DNA of 34,280 nt from Puniceicoccales bacterium (lineage in GTDB: Bacteria; Verrucomicrobiota; Verrucomicrobiia; Opitutales; UBA953): NCBI GenBank assembly GCA_031279675.1, contig JAITIB010000040.1, positions 1-34,280 of the forward strand, read 5' to 3'. Position 1 is the stretch's first letter, and each line of letters begins with the position of its first letter. Below the pieces are notes generated by a model. It had not been told where the DNA came from. It was given only the letters and a program-made list of their open reading frames with translations, and ran no database searches. Below, one piece after another: positions 1 to 8,214 of this stretch. Position numbers and translations under genes: made by a program.

Positions 1-118
1 CGGGGGAGTTCCCCCAGTCTTCGGGGGAGTTCCCCCAGTCTTCGGGGGAGTTCCCCCAGTCTTCGGGGGAGTTCCCCCAGTCTTCGGGGGAGTTCCCCCA
101 GTCTTCGGGGGAGTTCCC
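1..118. repeat. 21-bp tandem repeat array of short hairpins
   Basis: Five identical 21-bp units begin at 1, 22, 43, 64 and 85. A sixth, at 106, is degenerate: it loses two C residues on its right side. Each unit contains GGGGGAGTTCCCCC, which can fold as a tiny hairpin (GGGGG/CCCCC with an AGTT loop), followed by an AGTCTTC linker shared with the next unit. The array starts at base 1, so it probably continues to the left. The period is seven codons and all six frames are open through the units, so a coding repeat cannot be excluded. One + frame runs to a TAG at 148-150. The downstream hairpins argue for a non-coding or 3'-end role. Confidence 0.9.
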
Positions 119-124
119 AGATTG

Positions 125-165
125 GCTCGGGGAACTACTCTTTTTATTAGAGTAGTTCCCCGAGC
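125..165. repeat. 17-bp perfect inverted repeat (hairpin)
   Basis: The left arm GCTCGGGGAACTACTCT (125-141) and its exact reverse complement (149-165) are separated by a 7-nt TTTTATT loop. It follows the tandem hairpin array and directly abuts an intrinsic terminator. The GGGGAACT/AGTTCCCC core resembles the GGGGGAGTTCCCCC core of the array, suggesting related origin. It could be a transcript 3' structure or a REP-type element. Confidence 0.85.
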
Positions 166-196
166 GGTTCGAGGGAGACCCTCGAACCCTTTTTTT
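166..196 (+). terminator. Intrinsic terminator, + strand
   Basis: A perfect 10-bp stem GGTTCGAGGG / CCCTCGAACC with an AGA loop is followed by C and seven T residues (190-196). This is a textbook Rho-independent terminator for a rightward transcript. No + strand gene is visible upstream in the window, so it ends either a gene lying left of base 1 or an RNA containing the tandem hairpins. Confidence 0.8.
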
Positions 197-343
197 AAGC
201 CGCCAAAGAACGCGTTTAGCCCCCCAAAACATCCCCGCGTCTTCGGATTGGAATAATGCCCCCGTTAAACAAACGGCGATTTCCGAGCGAAGCGACAAGA
301 CCGGGCGCGAAGCGAACCGGAACAATCGCCTTCGCGAAAGCGG

Positions 344-504
344 CGATCAATCGCCGCACTCCATAATTAGACGTTTCCCGGCAGCATTTCATTATGACAA
401 TGCCGTCAGCAGGCTGTCGGCGACTGAAGTCGCCGTTCCGCCTGCGGCGGGAGGGGCTCCGGTCATCCTGCCAACGATCAATCGCCGCGCTCCATAGTAA
501 GACG
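344..504. repeat. Pair of 30-bp direct repeats (344-373, 475-504)
   Basis: The 30 bases at 344-373 recur at 475-504 with three mismatches (A358/G489, A366/G497, T368/A499), 131 bp apart. Both begin CGATCAATCGCCGC. The interval carries the CGGCGACT palindrome. This could be a duplicated repeat unit or the ends of a small non-autonomous element. No transposase is nearby. Confidence 0.7.
418..454. repeat. REP-like palindrome, copy 1
   Basis: The palindrome CGGCGACT-GA-AGTCGCCG (418-435) is followed immediately by TTCCGCCTGCGGCGGGAGG (436-454). The palindrome recurs at 17837-17854 with a TC spacer, that is, the reverse orientation of the same sequence. The second part recurs at 17771-17789 with one base changed. 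Two copies 17 kb apart suggest a dispersed REP/MITE-like family in this genome. Confidence 0.7.
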
Positions 505-533
505 CCGGTTTAGGGCGGCCTGCGCGAAGTGTG

Positions 534-1640
534 TTACCAGGCGAAGGTTTCTTCCTTCTTGAGGCTTTTCGCGAAGGCGACCAGAAGTTGGACGCATTGC
601 TCGACCACGGCAAGGTCCACGATTTCGCCGGGCGTGTGCATGTAGCGCAGGGGCACGGACACGAGGCCGCAGGCGACGCCGCTGTTGGCCATCTGGATGG
701 CGCGCGCGTCGGTGCCCGTGGGGCGCGGCTCGGCTTGGAGTTGATAGGGGATTCCCAAGGTTTCCGCCACGGTCACGAGGCGGTCGAAGACGAGGGGGTT
801 GATGTTGGGGCCGCGGGCAATGACGGGGCCGCCGCTGAGTGTGGTGCGCCCGAATTTGCGGTTGTCGGCGTCGGGGTGGTCGGTGGCGTGTGTGACGTCC
901 ACGGTGATGGACAGCCCGGGCGCGAGCCCTTGGGCGGCAACCTGGGCGCCGCGCGTGCCGATTTCCTCCTGCGTCGTGGCGACGGAAACAACGCGGGCGG
1001 CGAGCTTGGCGGTGCGGGCGAGGCGCAGGAGGGCTTCCATGACGATGTAGCAGCCGGCCTTGTCGTCGAACGCGCGGGCGACGCCGAGGGTGCCGCGCAG
1101 GAGTTCGAAGCCGACGTCGTAAACGGCGGGGTCGCCGATGCGCACCACGGCTTCGGCGGCTTTGCGGTCGGGGGCGCCGATGTCGAGCCACATGTCGTGG
1201 CGCTGGGGCACTTTGCCCCGGTCTTCGGCGCTCATGAGGTGGACGGCGCGTTTTCCGGTCACGGCAAGCACGGGGCCGTTCTTCGTGAGGATGCGCACGC
1301 GGCGCCCGGACGGGATCACCAGGTCGTGCCCGCCGAGGAAGTCGAAGTAGAGGAAGCCTTTGTCGTCGATGTAGGAGATGATGAGCGCGATTTCATCAAT
1401 GTGCCCCGCAAACATCACCGTGGGGCCGCCCTTTGGGTTCACGGTCGCGATGCGGTTGCCGAGGGCGTCCTTGGCATACGTGGCGGCAACGGGCGAGACG
1501 TGCCTGTCCACCACGGCTTGCGCCGCGAACTCGTGCCCGGTGGGCGATTTTGCCTCAAGCAGCTCGAGGAGAAACGCGGGCGCTGCGCCGGCGCCGGATT
1601 GCACGGAGGGGGTTGCCACGGATGCGGTCTTTTTTGACAT
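534..1640 (-). CDS. M42 family metallopeptidase (aminopeptidase/glutamyl peptidase type)
   Basis: A 368-aa cytosolic di-metal aminopeptidase of the M42 (FrvX/PepA-like) family, which trims N-terminal residues from peptides inside large oligomeric shells. Expected metal-binding and catalytic positions are visible: AGHIDE with H80 and D82, FDDKAG with D192/D193, TTQEEIG with the E225/E226 pair, TVDVTH with D248, and a late RYMHTPGE carrying the last His. The start at 1640 (MSKKTASV) was chosen because the frame stays open upstream only as Gly/Glu-rich shadow translation of the genes on the other strand. The next gene is divergent, with 99 bp between starts. No recognisable Shine-Dalgarno is present. 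Family assignment is firm; substrate specificity is not known. Confidence 0.92.
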   Translation of the reverse strand: MSKKTASVATPSVQSGAGAAPAFLLELLEAKSPTGHEFAAQAVVDRHVSPVAATYAKDALGNRIATVNPKGGPTVMFAGHIDEIALIISYIDDKGFLYFDFLGGHDLVIPSGRRVRILTKNGPVLAVTGKRAVHLMSAEDRGKVPQRHDMWLDIGAPDRKAAEAVVRIGDPAVYDVGFELLRGTLGVARAFDDKAGCYIVMEALLRLARTAKLAARVVSVATTQEEIGTRGAQVAAQGLAPGLSITVDVTHATDHPDADNRKFGRTTLSGGPVIARGPNINPLVFDRLVTVAETLGIPYQLQAEPRPTGTDARAIQMANSGVACGLVSVPLRYMHTPGEIVDLAVVEQCVQLLVAFAKSLKKEETFAW

Positions 1641-1739
1641 GCGCGTGCTTCTGACAGCGGGGCGCGCCTGTGAAAAGAAAGAAAAAAGCTTTCCCGAAGT
1701 CCGCCCGCGCACACAATCGCCCGCGATCAGACTTTCACC

Positions 1740-2441
1740 ATGAGCCACTATCGCATCCTTGTCGTCGAGGACGACGCCGCCATCAGGCGCGGCATGGCCG
1801 ACACCCTCAAGTTCGTGGGCCATGACGTTCTCGAAGCCGCCACGGGCCCTGACGGACTCGCCGCCGCCCTTAACAACGAATACGACCTGCTCCTGCTCGA
1901 CATCGTCCTTCCCGGCGGCGTCTCGGGCCTCGACATCCTCGGGCAGCTCCAAAACGAGCGCCCCGGCACGCCCGTCATTCTCCTCACCGCAAAGGGGGCG
2001 GAGGCGGACCGCGTCGCCGGACTCAAGCTCGGCGCCGATGACTACGTCGTCAAACCCTTCAGCGTAAAGGAACTCGTCGCGCGCATCGAGGCCGTCCTGC
2101 GCCGCAGCCCCGGGCGGACGCTCGACCGGCGCCACGTCGCCATCCCCGGCGGCACCGCGGATTTTGAACGCCGCCTCGTCCAGTTTGACAAAGGCGGGGA
2201 AACGCCCCTCACCGAGCGCGAATACGAACTCTTCCGCTACCTCGCCACGCACCCCGGGCGCATCATCACCCGCGATGAAATCCTGCAGCGCATCTGGAAA
2301 CTCGACCCGCGCGCCGTCGAGACGCGCACCATCGACATGACCATCGCCCGCCTGCGCGACAAAATCCGCGACCGCAACTGCACCATCATCCAGACCATCC
2401 GCGGGCGCGGCTACCAGTTCACCGGCCCCCCCGCCCCTTAG
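1740..2441 (+). CDS. OmpR/PhoB-family response regulator
   Basis: A 233-aa two-domain transcription factor. The receiver domain (about 5-120) has the acidic pair E10-D11-D12, phospho-acceptor D54 in LLLLDIVLP, T83 in ILLTAK and K105 in VVKPF. The C-terminal winged helix (about 130-230) has the typical TEREYELFRYLATHPG and RTIDMTIARLRDKI segments and the IRGRGYQF wing. It is followed after 15 bp by a histidine kinase, so the two form a two-component operon. The start ATG at 1740 gives the canonical N-terminus SHYRILVVEDD. The regulated genes cannot be told from the sequence. It is divergent from the M42 peptidase, whose shared upstream region is a possible target. Confidence 0.95.
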   Translation: MSHYRILVVEDDAAIRRGMADTLKFVGHDVLEAATGPDGLAAALNNEYDLLLLDIVLPGGVSGLDILGQLQNERPGTPVILLTAKGAEADRVAGLKLGADDYVVKPFSVKELVARIEAVLRRSPGRTLDRRHVAIPGGTADFERRLVQFDKGGETPLTEREYELFRYLATHPGRIITRDEILQRIWKLDPRAVETRTIDMTIARLRDKIRDRNCTIIQTIRGRGYQFTGPPAP

Positions 2442-2456
2442 CCGCACCGCCCGCCC

Positions 2457-4181
2457 ATGACCCTCGGCACATGGACCCCCGGCAGCCGCACCCTGCGGCT
2501 CATCTTCGCCCTCTGCCTCATCCTCATCTTCTTCGCCCTCGGCTGGACAAGCGCCACCATGCTCCAGCTCGAAAAATCCGAGCACGCCACCCGCCAATAC
2601 TACAGCCACCAGGACGACATCCAGACCGCCCTCCACAACGCCGCCGCAACCCTCCACCGCATCCTGTCCGGCGCCGACAGCCAGCCCTACTTCTACTACA
2701 CCCCCGCCCATTACCCCTCCCGCCCCTACAACGACCAGCTCACCCCGCCCCTCCCCGGCGAACGCCTGCGCCCCTCCCCCTTTCTCGCCACCCCCAACCC
2801 CCTCGCCCGCCTCCACTTCACCGTCACCCCCCAAGGCATCATCTCCTCTCCCGAGGCGCCCCCGCCCGAATGGACACTCCCCGCCGCTTCCCCCAAGGCT
2901 GCCGACGCCCTCCGCCAGTTGCTTGAGAAACACCAAGGCATCGACTTTCACGCCGCTTACCTCCTCGCCGAACCATTGGGCACCACCGCCATTCACACCC
3001 CGTCACTCACCCCTGCCGACCCCGCCGCCCCCCTCCGCTTCACCGGCAACCTCACCCGCTTCCGCCCCACCTGGCTCGACAACGAACTCTACCTCCTGCG
3101 CCGCGCCAGCACCACGCACGGCGACATCCTCCAAGGCATCTGGCTCAACTGGGAGCACCTCCACGACACGCTCCAGGCCCACCTCGCCCCCCACCTGCCC
3201 AACGCCACGCTCCACCCCGCCACCGCGCATTCCGCCGACGGGCACATCCCCCTCCCTCCCTTCCCCCTCCACCTCATTCCCCCTCCACCGCCCCCCGTGT
3301 CCCCCACCCCCAACCCCCTCGTCCTCATCGCCGTATGGATGTTTGCCGCCCTCGCCATGGCCGGCTTGAGCGCCCTCTTCTTTGGCGCCGTCTCGCTCAG
3401 CGAACGCCGCGCCACCTTCGTCTCCGCCGTCACCCACGAACTGCGCACCCCCCTGACCACATTCCAACTCTACACCGAAATGCTCACCAGCCAAATGGTC
3501 CCCCCCGACGCCGTCCCGCACTACCACGCCACCCTTCACGCCGAGGCCACGCGACTCACCCACCTCGTCGAAAACGTCCTCGGCTTCGCCCGCCTCGAAC
3601 GGGGCCGCGCCCTGCGCCGCGACGAGATCCTCACCACAGGGCAACTCCTCGCCCGCACCACCCAGCGTCTCGAAAAACACCTCGCCGCGCACCACATCAC
3701 CTTCACCCACCAAGCCACCCCCGGCACCCTCCCCCTCGCCCTGCGCACCGACAGCACCGCCGTCGAACAAATCCTCTTCAACCTCGCCGACAACACCGCC
3801 AAATACGCCACCCCCGGCAACCCCAACCCCGCCGCCCGCCTGCACGTTTGCGCCGACGCCACCACGCTCCACTTCGAGTTCTCCGACAACGGCCCCGGCA
3901 TCCCCCTCTCCGCCCGCAAAAAACTCTTCAAACCCTTCAACCGCTCCGCCGAGGAAGCCGCCGGAAAAAAACCCGGGGTCGGCCTCGGCCTCGCCTTCTC
4001 CCGCCAGCTCGCCCGCCGCCTCGGCGGCGACCTCACCCACCGCCCCACCCCCACCGGCTGCACCCTCCGCCTTCACCTCCCCCGGCACACCCCCCGCATC
4101 ACAAACCCCGACGGCGCCGGCGCAGCAACCACCCCGCCACCTCATCCACCTCGGGATAACGAAAGCCCCGCCCCAAAATAA
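2457..4181 (+). CDS. Membrane sensor histidine kinase
   Basis: A 574-aa partner of the preceding response regulator. A first membrane helix at about 14-34 precedes a Pro/His-rich periplasmic sensor region of roughly 250 residues with no family I recognise. A second helix (LVLIAVWMFAALAMAGL, about 290-312) leads to the HisKA domain with H327 in THELRTP. The HATPase domain shows the N box (N446 in NLADNTAKY), the G1 box SDNGPGIP (D477) and the G2 box GVGLGLAFS. It lacks an obvious HAMP domain. The coding strand is extremely C-rich, giving many Pro, His and Thr residues. The last 28 codons overlap the convergent murJ gene by 83 bp and encode a low-complexity tail that is probably not functional. 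Confidence 0.93.
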   Translation: MTLGTWTPGSRTLRLIFALCLILIFFALGWTSATMLQLEKSEHATRQYYSHQDDIQTALHNAAATLHRILSGADSQPYFYYTPAHYPSRPYNDQLTPPLPGERLRPSPFLATPNPLARLHFTVTPQGIISSPEAPPPEWTLPAASPKAADALRQLLEKHQGIDFHAAYLLAEPLGTTAIHTPSLTPADPAAPLRFTGNLTRFRPTWLDNELYLLRRASTTHGDILQGIWLNWEHLHDTLQAHLAPHLPNATLHPATAHSADGHIPLPPFPLHLIPPPPPPVSPTPNPLVLIAVWMFAALAMAGLSALFFGAVSLSERRATFVSAVTHELRTPLTTFQLYTEMLTSQMVPPDAVPHYHATLHAEATRLTHLVENVLGFARLERGRALRRDEILTTGQLLARTTQRLEKHLAAHHITFTHQATPGTLPLALRTDSTAVEQILFNLADNTAKYATPGNPNPAARLHVCADATTLHFEFSDNGPGIPLSARKKLFKPFNRSAEEAAGKKPGVGLGLAFSRQLARRLGGDLTHRPTPTGCTLRLHLPRHTPRITNPDGAGAATTPPPHPPRDNESPAPK

Positions 4182-5682
4182 GAAAATACACCCCCGCCGA
4201 CGCCACCACGACCCCCGCCAGCGCCACCGCCTCCACCACACCGCCGACCCGCCCCTCCACCACACCCCACGCCCCGTGCGCAAACACCCCCATCAACCCC
4301 GACGCCACCACGCACCGCGCCAGCGCCCCACCCAACGCCCCACCCCCGCCAACTCCCTCGCGCCGCGCCAGCACACGCCACAACACCGCGCACTGGAACA
4401 CCACTGAGACCCAGTTCGCCACCGCCAGCCCCGGCGCCCCCCAGCACCACGCCAGCACCGGCGACAACACCAGGTTCACCCCAAACACCCACACCGCCAC
4501 CCGCGCCTGCGAACGCACATCCCCCAGCGCATTCAACCCGCGCCCCACCAGCGCCAGCACCCCGTAAAACGGCGCCCCGGCGGCAAACACACGCAACACC
4601 GGCACCGTCGCCCGCGTCGCCTCCGCATCAAACTTCCCATGCTCGAACAACACCCGCACCACCGGCTCCCCCAGCACCATCAGCCCCACCGCCGCAGGAA
4701 TGTTGATCGCAAAAATCAACCGCATCCCGTGCGCAAACTCACTCCCCAGCTCCCCGCGCCGCCCCGCCGCCGCGTGAACCGCCATGGCCGGAAAAATCAC
4801 CGACGAGACCGCTATCGCAAAAACCCCTATCGGCAACTCCACCACACGGTTTGCCAAATAATAAACCGTCAACGACTGGTCGTCCAAATTCAACGCAAGG
4901 CACCGCGACACCAGAAAATTCACCTGCTGGACCCCCGCACCCGCCACCGCCGGCAAAAACAACCCGCGCAAGCGCACCCACGCCCCCGAGCCCTCCAACG
5001 AAAACCCCGGGCGCCACCCCTCGCGAGCCAGCGCCACCGCGGGCACCGCCAGCTGCAGCCCGCCACCCACCAGCGCCCCCGCGCACACCGCCACCGCCAG
5101 CGCCACCTCGTCCCGCGCCCCGCCCACCCACGCCCCGCCCACCGCGCCAATCATCGCCACGTTAAGCCACACCGCGCTCAAGGACGTCACCCCAAACCGC
5201 CCCAGCAAATTCAACGCCGCCGTGAACAATGCCGCCAGACACACCAACGGCATGTAAGGCAGGCACACCACCGTCAGCCCCGCCGCAATCCGGTGCCGAT
5301 CCGCCACCGCCCCGAACTCCCACGCCGACACCGCCCACATCACCCCCATTCCAACCACCGTCAACCCCGCCATCAACAAGCCCATGCGCGAGCGCACCAC
5401 GTTCAAAAAACGGAACGCCCTCCCGCGCCCCCCCTCCGCCAACTCCTCCGACATCACCGGCATCACCGCCGCCGTCAACGCCCCCTCTCCAAGCAGGCGC
5501 CGGAAAAGATTCGGCACCAGCAGCGCAAACAACACGCCCGACGCCACCGCCCCGCTCCCCAGCAAACCCACGATCAACTCATCACGCACCAACCCCAGCA
5601 CCCGCGACCCCAAGGTCCCCCCTGCGGTAAGAAACATGTTTTTATAATGAGAGCGCGGAGCCATTGTTGATGAAAACATCAC
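4099..5682 (-). CDS. murJ: Lipid II flippase MurJ (MviN)
   Basis: A 527-aa polytopic inner-membrane protein of the MOP superfamily, with about 14 hydrophobic segments. It moves lipid II across the membrane for peptidoglycan synthesis. Family signatures are clear: GSRVLGLVRDELI at the first helix, PNLFRRLLGEGALTAAVMPV near 55-75, and Arg-containing loops later (LFEHGKFD, FYGVLALVGRGLNALGD). The start at 5682 is followed by two other ATGs within seven codons; MAPRSHYKN could also be used. The gene runs tail to tail into the histidine kinase with an 83-bp overlap and no terminator between them. Coding strand G-rich, so its Gly/Val content is high in the weakly conserved C-terminal third. Confidence 0.93.
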   Translation of the reverse strand: MMFSSTMAPRSHYKNMFLTAGGTLGSRVLGLVRDELIVGLLGSGAVASGVLFALLVPNLFRRLLGEGALTAAVMPVMSEELAEGGRGRAFRFLNVVRSRMGLLMAGLTVVGMGVMWAVSAWEFGAVADRHRIAAGLTVVCLPYMPLVCLAALFTAALNLLGRFGVTSLSAVWLNVAMIGAVGGAWVGGARDEVALAVAVCAGALVGGGLQLAVPAVALAREGWRPGFSLEGSGAWVRLRGLFLPAVAGAGVQQVNFLVSRCLALNLDDQSLTVYYLANRVVELPIGVFAIAVSSVIFPAMAVHAAAGRRGELGSEFAHGMRLIFAINIPAAVGLMVLGEPVVRVLFEHGKFDAEATRATVPVLRVFAAGAPFYGVLALVGRGLNALGDVRSQARVAVWVFGVNLVLSPVLAWCWGAPGLAVANWVSVVFQCAVLWRVLARREGVGGGGALGGALARCVVASGLMGVFAHGAWGVVEGRVGGVVEAVALAGVVVASAGVYFLILGRGFRYPEVDEVAGWLLRRRRRGL

Positions 5683-5747
5683 CCACTAAGCCCGCCCCCA
5701 CCCAAACGCCAGAGCGAAGCATTGCGCGGGCCGTGGGGACACGCCAA

Positions 5748-5780
5748 GAGGCGCACCCGGTTCAGGGCGCGCCTCCTTTT
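5748..5780 (+). terminator. Directional intrinsic terminator upstream of murJ
   Basis: GAGGCGC-A-CCC pairs with GGG-C-GCGCCTC (one mismatch, loop GGTTCA), followed by CTTTTT at 5776-5780. The T tract is only on the + side; the other strand has no T run after the stem. No + strand gene ends here: the flanking genes murJ and the oxidoreductase are both on the minus strand. It may stop antisense transcription coming through murJ from the histidine kinase. Confidence 0.65.
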
Positions 5781-5809
5781 TAAATCCAAGCTGAATGGTG
5801 AAATCGTCC

Positions 5810-7069
5810 TTAGATGAGCGGCGTCGAACCGGGAATCGGGACCTCGACTTTTGGCGCCTTGCCGAATGCATACTCGGGGGGAGTCAGGTCGAGCTTGGAG
5901 GCATCGCTGAGCCACTTGTAATTGACCTCCTTGCCAGTGTAGGCGGAGACACGGCCCAAAATCGCAGTCATCGTGGACTCGGCGACAGCGCGCGCCTCGT
6001 TCAACGGCTTGCCGCTGCGGATGGCGTTGAGAAGGTCAACATGCTCCTGTTCGTATGCATTGCGCCCGCGCCCGCCGAAACGCCATTCGTCCTTGCCCTT
6101 GATCCTGATGCGCCCGCTGGGCAGCGCGGTGCCAAGGGTGCCGACGAGGTTTTCGTTAACACGGTGGTTGGTGTTGTTCGCCTGGCGGCAGAAGCTCTGC
6201 ACGCGCACGCCGTTGGCGTATTCAAACTCGACGGAGAAGTGGTCCCACGCGTCACCATACTTGGCGTCGGTGCGGCGCTGGCGTCCGCCCATGCCAAAGG
6301 CCTTGATCGGGGGACCGCCAAGGGCCCAGTTGATGATGTCGATGTTGTGAACGTGCTGCTCGACGATGTGGTCGCCGCTGAGCCATGTGAAGTAGAGCCA
6401 GTTGCGAATCTGGTATTCCATGTCCGTCCACTCGGGATTGCGCCCGCGGTGCCAGAGTTCGCCGCCAACCCAATAACATTGGGCGGCAACGATGTCACCG
6501 ATGGCGCCGTCCTTGACGCGCCGCATGGTCTCGATGTAGGAGCGTTCGTGGCGGCGCTGGGTGCCGGCGACGATGGAGAGTTTTTTCTGCGCGGCAAGCT
6601 CGCCCACGGCGATGACCTTGCGGACGCCGGCGGGATCGACGGCAACGGGCTTTTCGGCAAAAACGTGCAGCCCTTTCTCAATTGCCGCCTCAAGGTGCAG
6701 GGGACGGAAGCCGGGGGGAGCGGTGAGGATGACGATGTCCACGCCGGAGTTGATGACGTCCTTGTAGGCGTCAAAACCGCTGAAACTGCGTTCCTTGGGG
6801 ACGTTGAAAGTTTTGCGGGCCTTCTCGGTGACGTCGGGAAAGATATCACCCACGGACCAGATTTTGACATCCTTGCCTGCGCTGAGGATGTTTTTGGCGG
6901 CGCCGATGCCCCGCCCGCCGGTGCCGATGACGCCGACTTTCAGGGTGTCGTCAGCGCCCGCGGCAAACGCATTGACGGGCACGCTGGCGAGGATGGGGAG
7001 AGTGGCGACCGTGGCACAATTGCCAAGGAACGAGCGCCGTGACGGGTTGTTTGCTGTGTTGGTGGACAT
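5810..7069 (-). CDS. Tat-exported Gfo/Idh/MocA family oxidoreductase
   Basis: A 419-aa NAD(P)-dependent dehydrogenase of the Gfo/Idh/MocA family, which oxidises sugars or sugar derivatives. The N-terminus has a twin-arginine signal (SRRSFLG, then a hydrophobic stretch ending near AFAAGA), so it is probably exported folded to the periplasm. The Rossmann domain begins KVGVIGTGGRGIG; the hallmark EKPVA motif and a QRRHE segment follow. The C-terminal half has GDHIVEQHVHNIDIINW, with the His expected at the active site. The start at 7069 was chosen over an ATG 18 codons upstream because it places the RR motif about ten residues from the N-terminus. Many Planctomycetota and Verrucomicrobiota carry large sets of these enzymes. 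The sugar substrate is unknown. Confidence 0.92.
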   Translation of the reverse strand: MSTNTANNPSRRSFLGNCATVATLPILASVPVNAFAAGADDTLKVGVIGTGGRGIGAAKNILSAGKDVKIWSVGDIFPDVTEKARKTFNVPKERSFSGFDAYKDVINSGVDIVILTAPPGFRPLHLEAAIEKGLHVFAEKPVAVDPAGVRKVIAVGELAAQKKLSIVAGTQRRHERSYIETMRRVKDGAIGDIVAAQCYWVGGELWHRGRNPEWTDMEYQIRNWLYFTWLSGDHIVEQHVHNIDIINWALGGPPIKAFGMGGRQRRTDAKYGDAWDHFSVEFEYANGVRVQSFCRQANNTNHRVNENLVGTLGTALPSGRIRIKGKDEWRFGGRGRNAYEQEHVDLLNAIRSGKPLNEARAVAESTMTAILGRVSAYTGKEVNYKWLSDASKLDLTPPEYAFGKAPKVEVPIPGSTPLI

Positions 7070-7250
7070 GTGTTTTTGAGTGAGTTGTTTGTTTTTGGTA
7101 TGGTTTCGTTTCCGTCCCGGCAATGGTTCTGCGGCGGGTGCGCAACCCGGGGACGGCGAGAACGGTGAGATTGTTTTTTTCGCGTTTTGTTCCCTTGAAA
7201 AAAATCATCGCCCGCGCGCGGGCATGGAAATAGACGCAACGGTTTTTCCC

Positions 7251-8006
7251 ATGTCCGGTCTTTGCGCCTATCATCCGTTTCCGGTGCCGTCGCGCGCGCA
7301 GGAAATCACCCTCTCGCCCAGCGAGAGCGCGCACCTTGCACGGTCGTTGCGGGCGCAGGCGGGGGAGAGTGTTCGCGCGTTTGACGGCAACGGGCGGAGC
7401 TGGTTCGGGAGCGTTGCGCGGGCGGACGCGGGCGCGCTCGTGATGCGTGTCGAGTCCGCCCGGCAGGTCGAGCCTCCACGCCCCGTGCTCGCCCTCGCGC
7501 AGGTGTTGCCCAAGGGCGGGCTGATGGACGACATTGTGCGCGCCGCCGTCGAGATTGGGGCCGGGGAGATCCATCCGCTTTTTTCCGGGCGTTGTGAAGT
7601 CAAGCTCGACGCCGCCCGGGCGGAGGCGCGGGTCGGGCGCTGGCAGGGGATCGCCATCGAGGCGTGCAAGCAGTCGGGCAATGCATTTCTGCCGAGCATT
7701 GCAACGCCGGTGGCGTTGAAAACCTTTCTGGGCGCATTGCCGCCCGCGGCGTTCCTCTTTGCGGGCAGCCTTGAGGCGGACGCCGTGGAGTTGGCACGCC
7801 TTCCGGCGGGCGAGGTGGCGTCGGGAAATCCCGGACGGCTCGTCCTGTTCATCGGTCCGGAAGGGGATTTTTCACCGGAGGAATATTCCCTCTTGCGCCG
7901 GCATGGCGTGCGCGGGGTGCGTCTCGGCAACCATGTTTTGCGCGTGCCGACGGCGGCACTCTACGGGCTCGCCGCACTCGATCAACTGCGCCAACGGATG
8001 GGTTGA
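7251..8006 (+). CDS. rsmE: 16S rRNA m3U1498 methyltransferase RsmE
   Basis: A 251-aa SPOUT-fold enzyme that N3-methylates U1498 of 16S rRNA using S-adenosylmethionine. The N-terminal PUA-like region reads YHPFPVPSRAQEITLSPSESAHL, matching the usual opening of the family. The C-terminal knot carries the SAM-binding segments LFIGPEGDFSPEE and VRLGNHVLRVPTAALYGLAAL, both diagnostic. Expected internal segments ALAQVLPKGGLMD and EACKQSGN are present. I chose ATG 7251 because it matches family length (about 240-250 aa); ATG 7224 would add nine residues. It is divergent from the oxidoreductase gene. Confidence in function is high. Confidence 0.93.
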   Translation: MSGLCAYHPFPVPSRAQEITLSPSESAHLARSLRAQAGESVRAFDGNGRSWFGSVARADAGALVMRVESARQVEPPRPVLALAQVLPKGGLMDDIVRAAVEIGAGEIHPLFSGRCEVKLDAARAEARVGRWQGIAIEACKQSGNAFLPSIATPVALKTFLGALPPAAFLFAGSLEADAVELARLPAGEVASGNPGRLVLFIGPEGDFSPEEYSLLRRHGVRGVRLGNHVLRVPTAALYGLAALDQLRQRMG

Positions 8007-8214
8007 GGGGCGGACGCCCGTGGCGGCAGGATCGTTTGCCGGGTTTGGAGAAAATCCGTTCGCTGCCTTGTGCCGGACATCCTCCGTCGGCAACGCCACC
8101 GCTCCGGGTTGGTTTCGGAATATCGTTTCATTCCGGAACGCCTGCGGGACCTCCCGTAAAAATCGCGGAACAAAACCAGGCGGGACTGTCTCACCACGGC
8201 TTTCATTCACTACC

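Larger units (their letters stand above)
197..533. other. Gene-free stretch with REP-like palindromes
   Basis: No convincing coding region is seen between the terminator and the M42 peptidase stop. The DNA holds several small palindromes: GGCGATCAATCGCC at 342-355, an ATCGCC/GGCGAT hairpin just before it, and CGGCGACT-GA-AGTCGCCG at 418-435. The last is followed by TTCCGCCTGCGGCGGGAGG (436-454). It also contains a 30-bp imperfect direct repeat, listed separately. It looks like a degenerate cluster of dispersed repeats. Confidence 0.6.

Noticed and set aside
1-118. CRISPR array
   Set aside because: Units are directly joined with no unique spacers, are only 21 bp, and no cas gene is in the window.
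1641-2996. N-terminal extension of the M42 peptidase frame, giving an 820-aa protein
   Set aside because: The extension is Gly/Glu/Val-rich and lies antisense to the response regulator and kinase genes, which have full family motifs. The real start is MSKKTASV at 1640.
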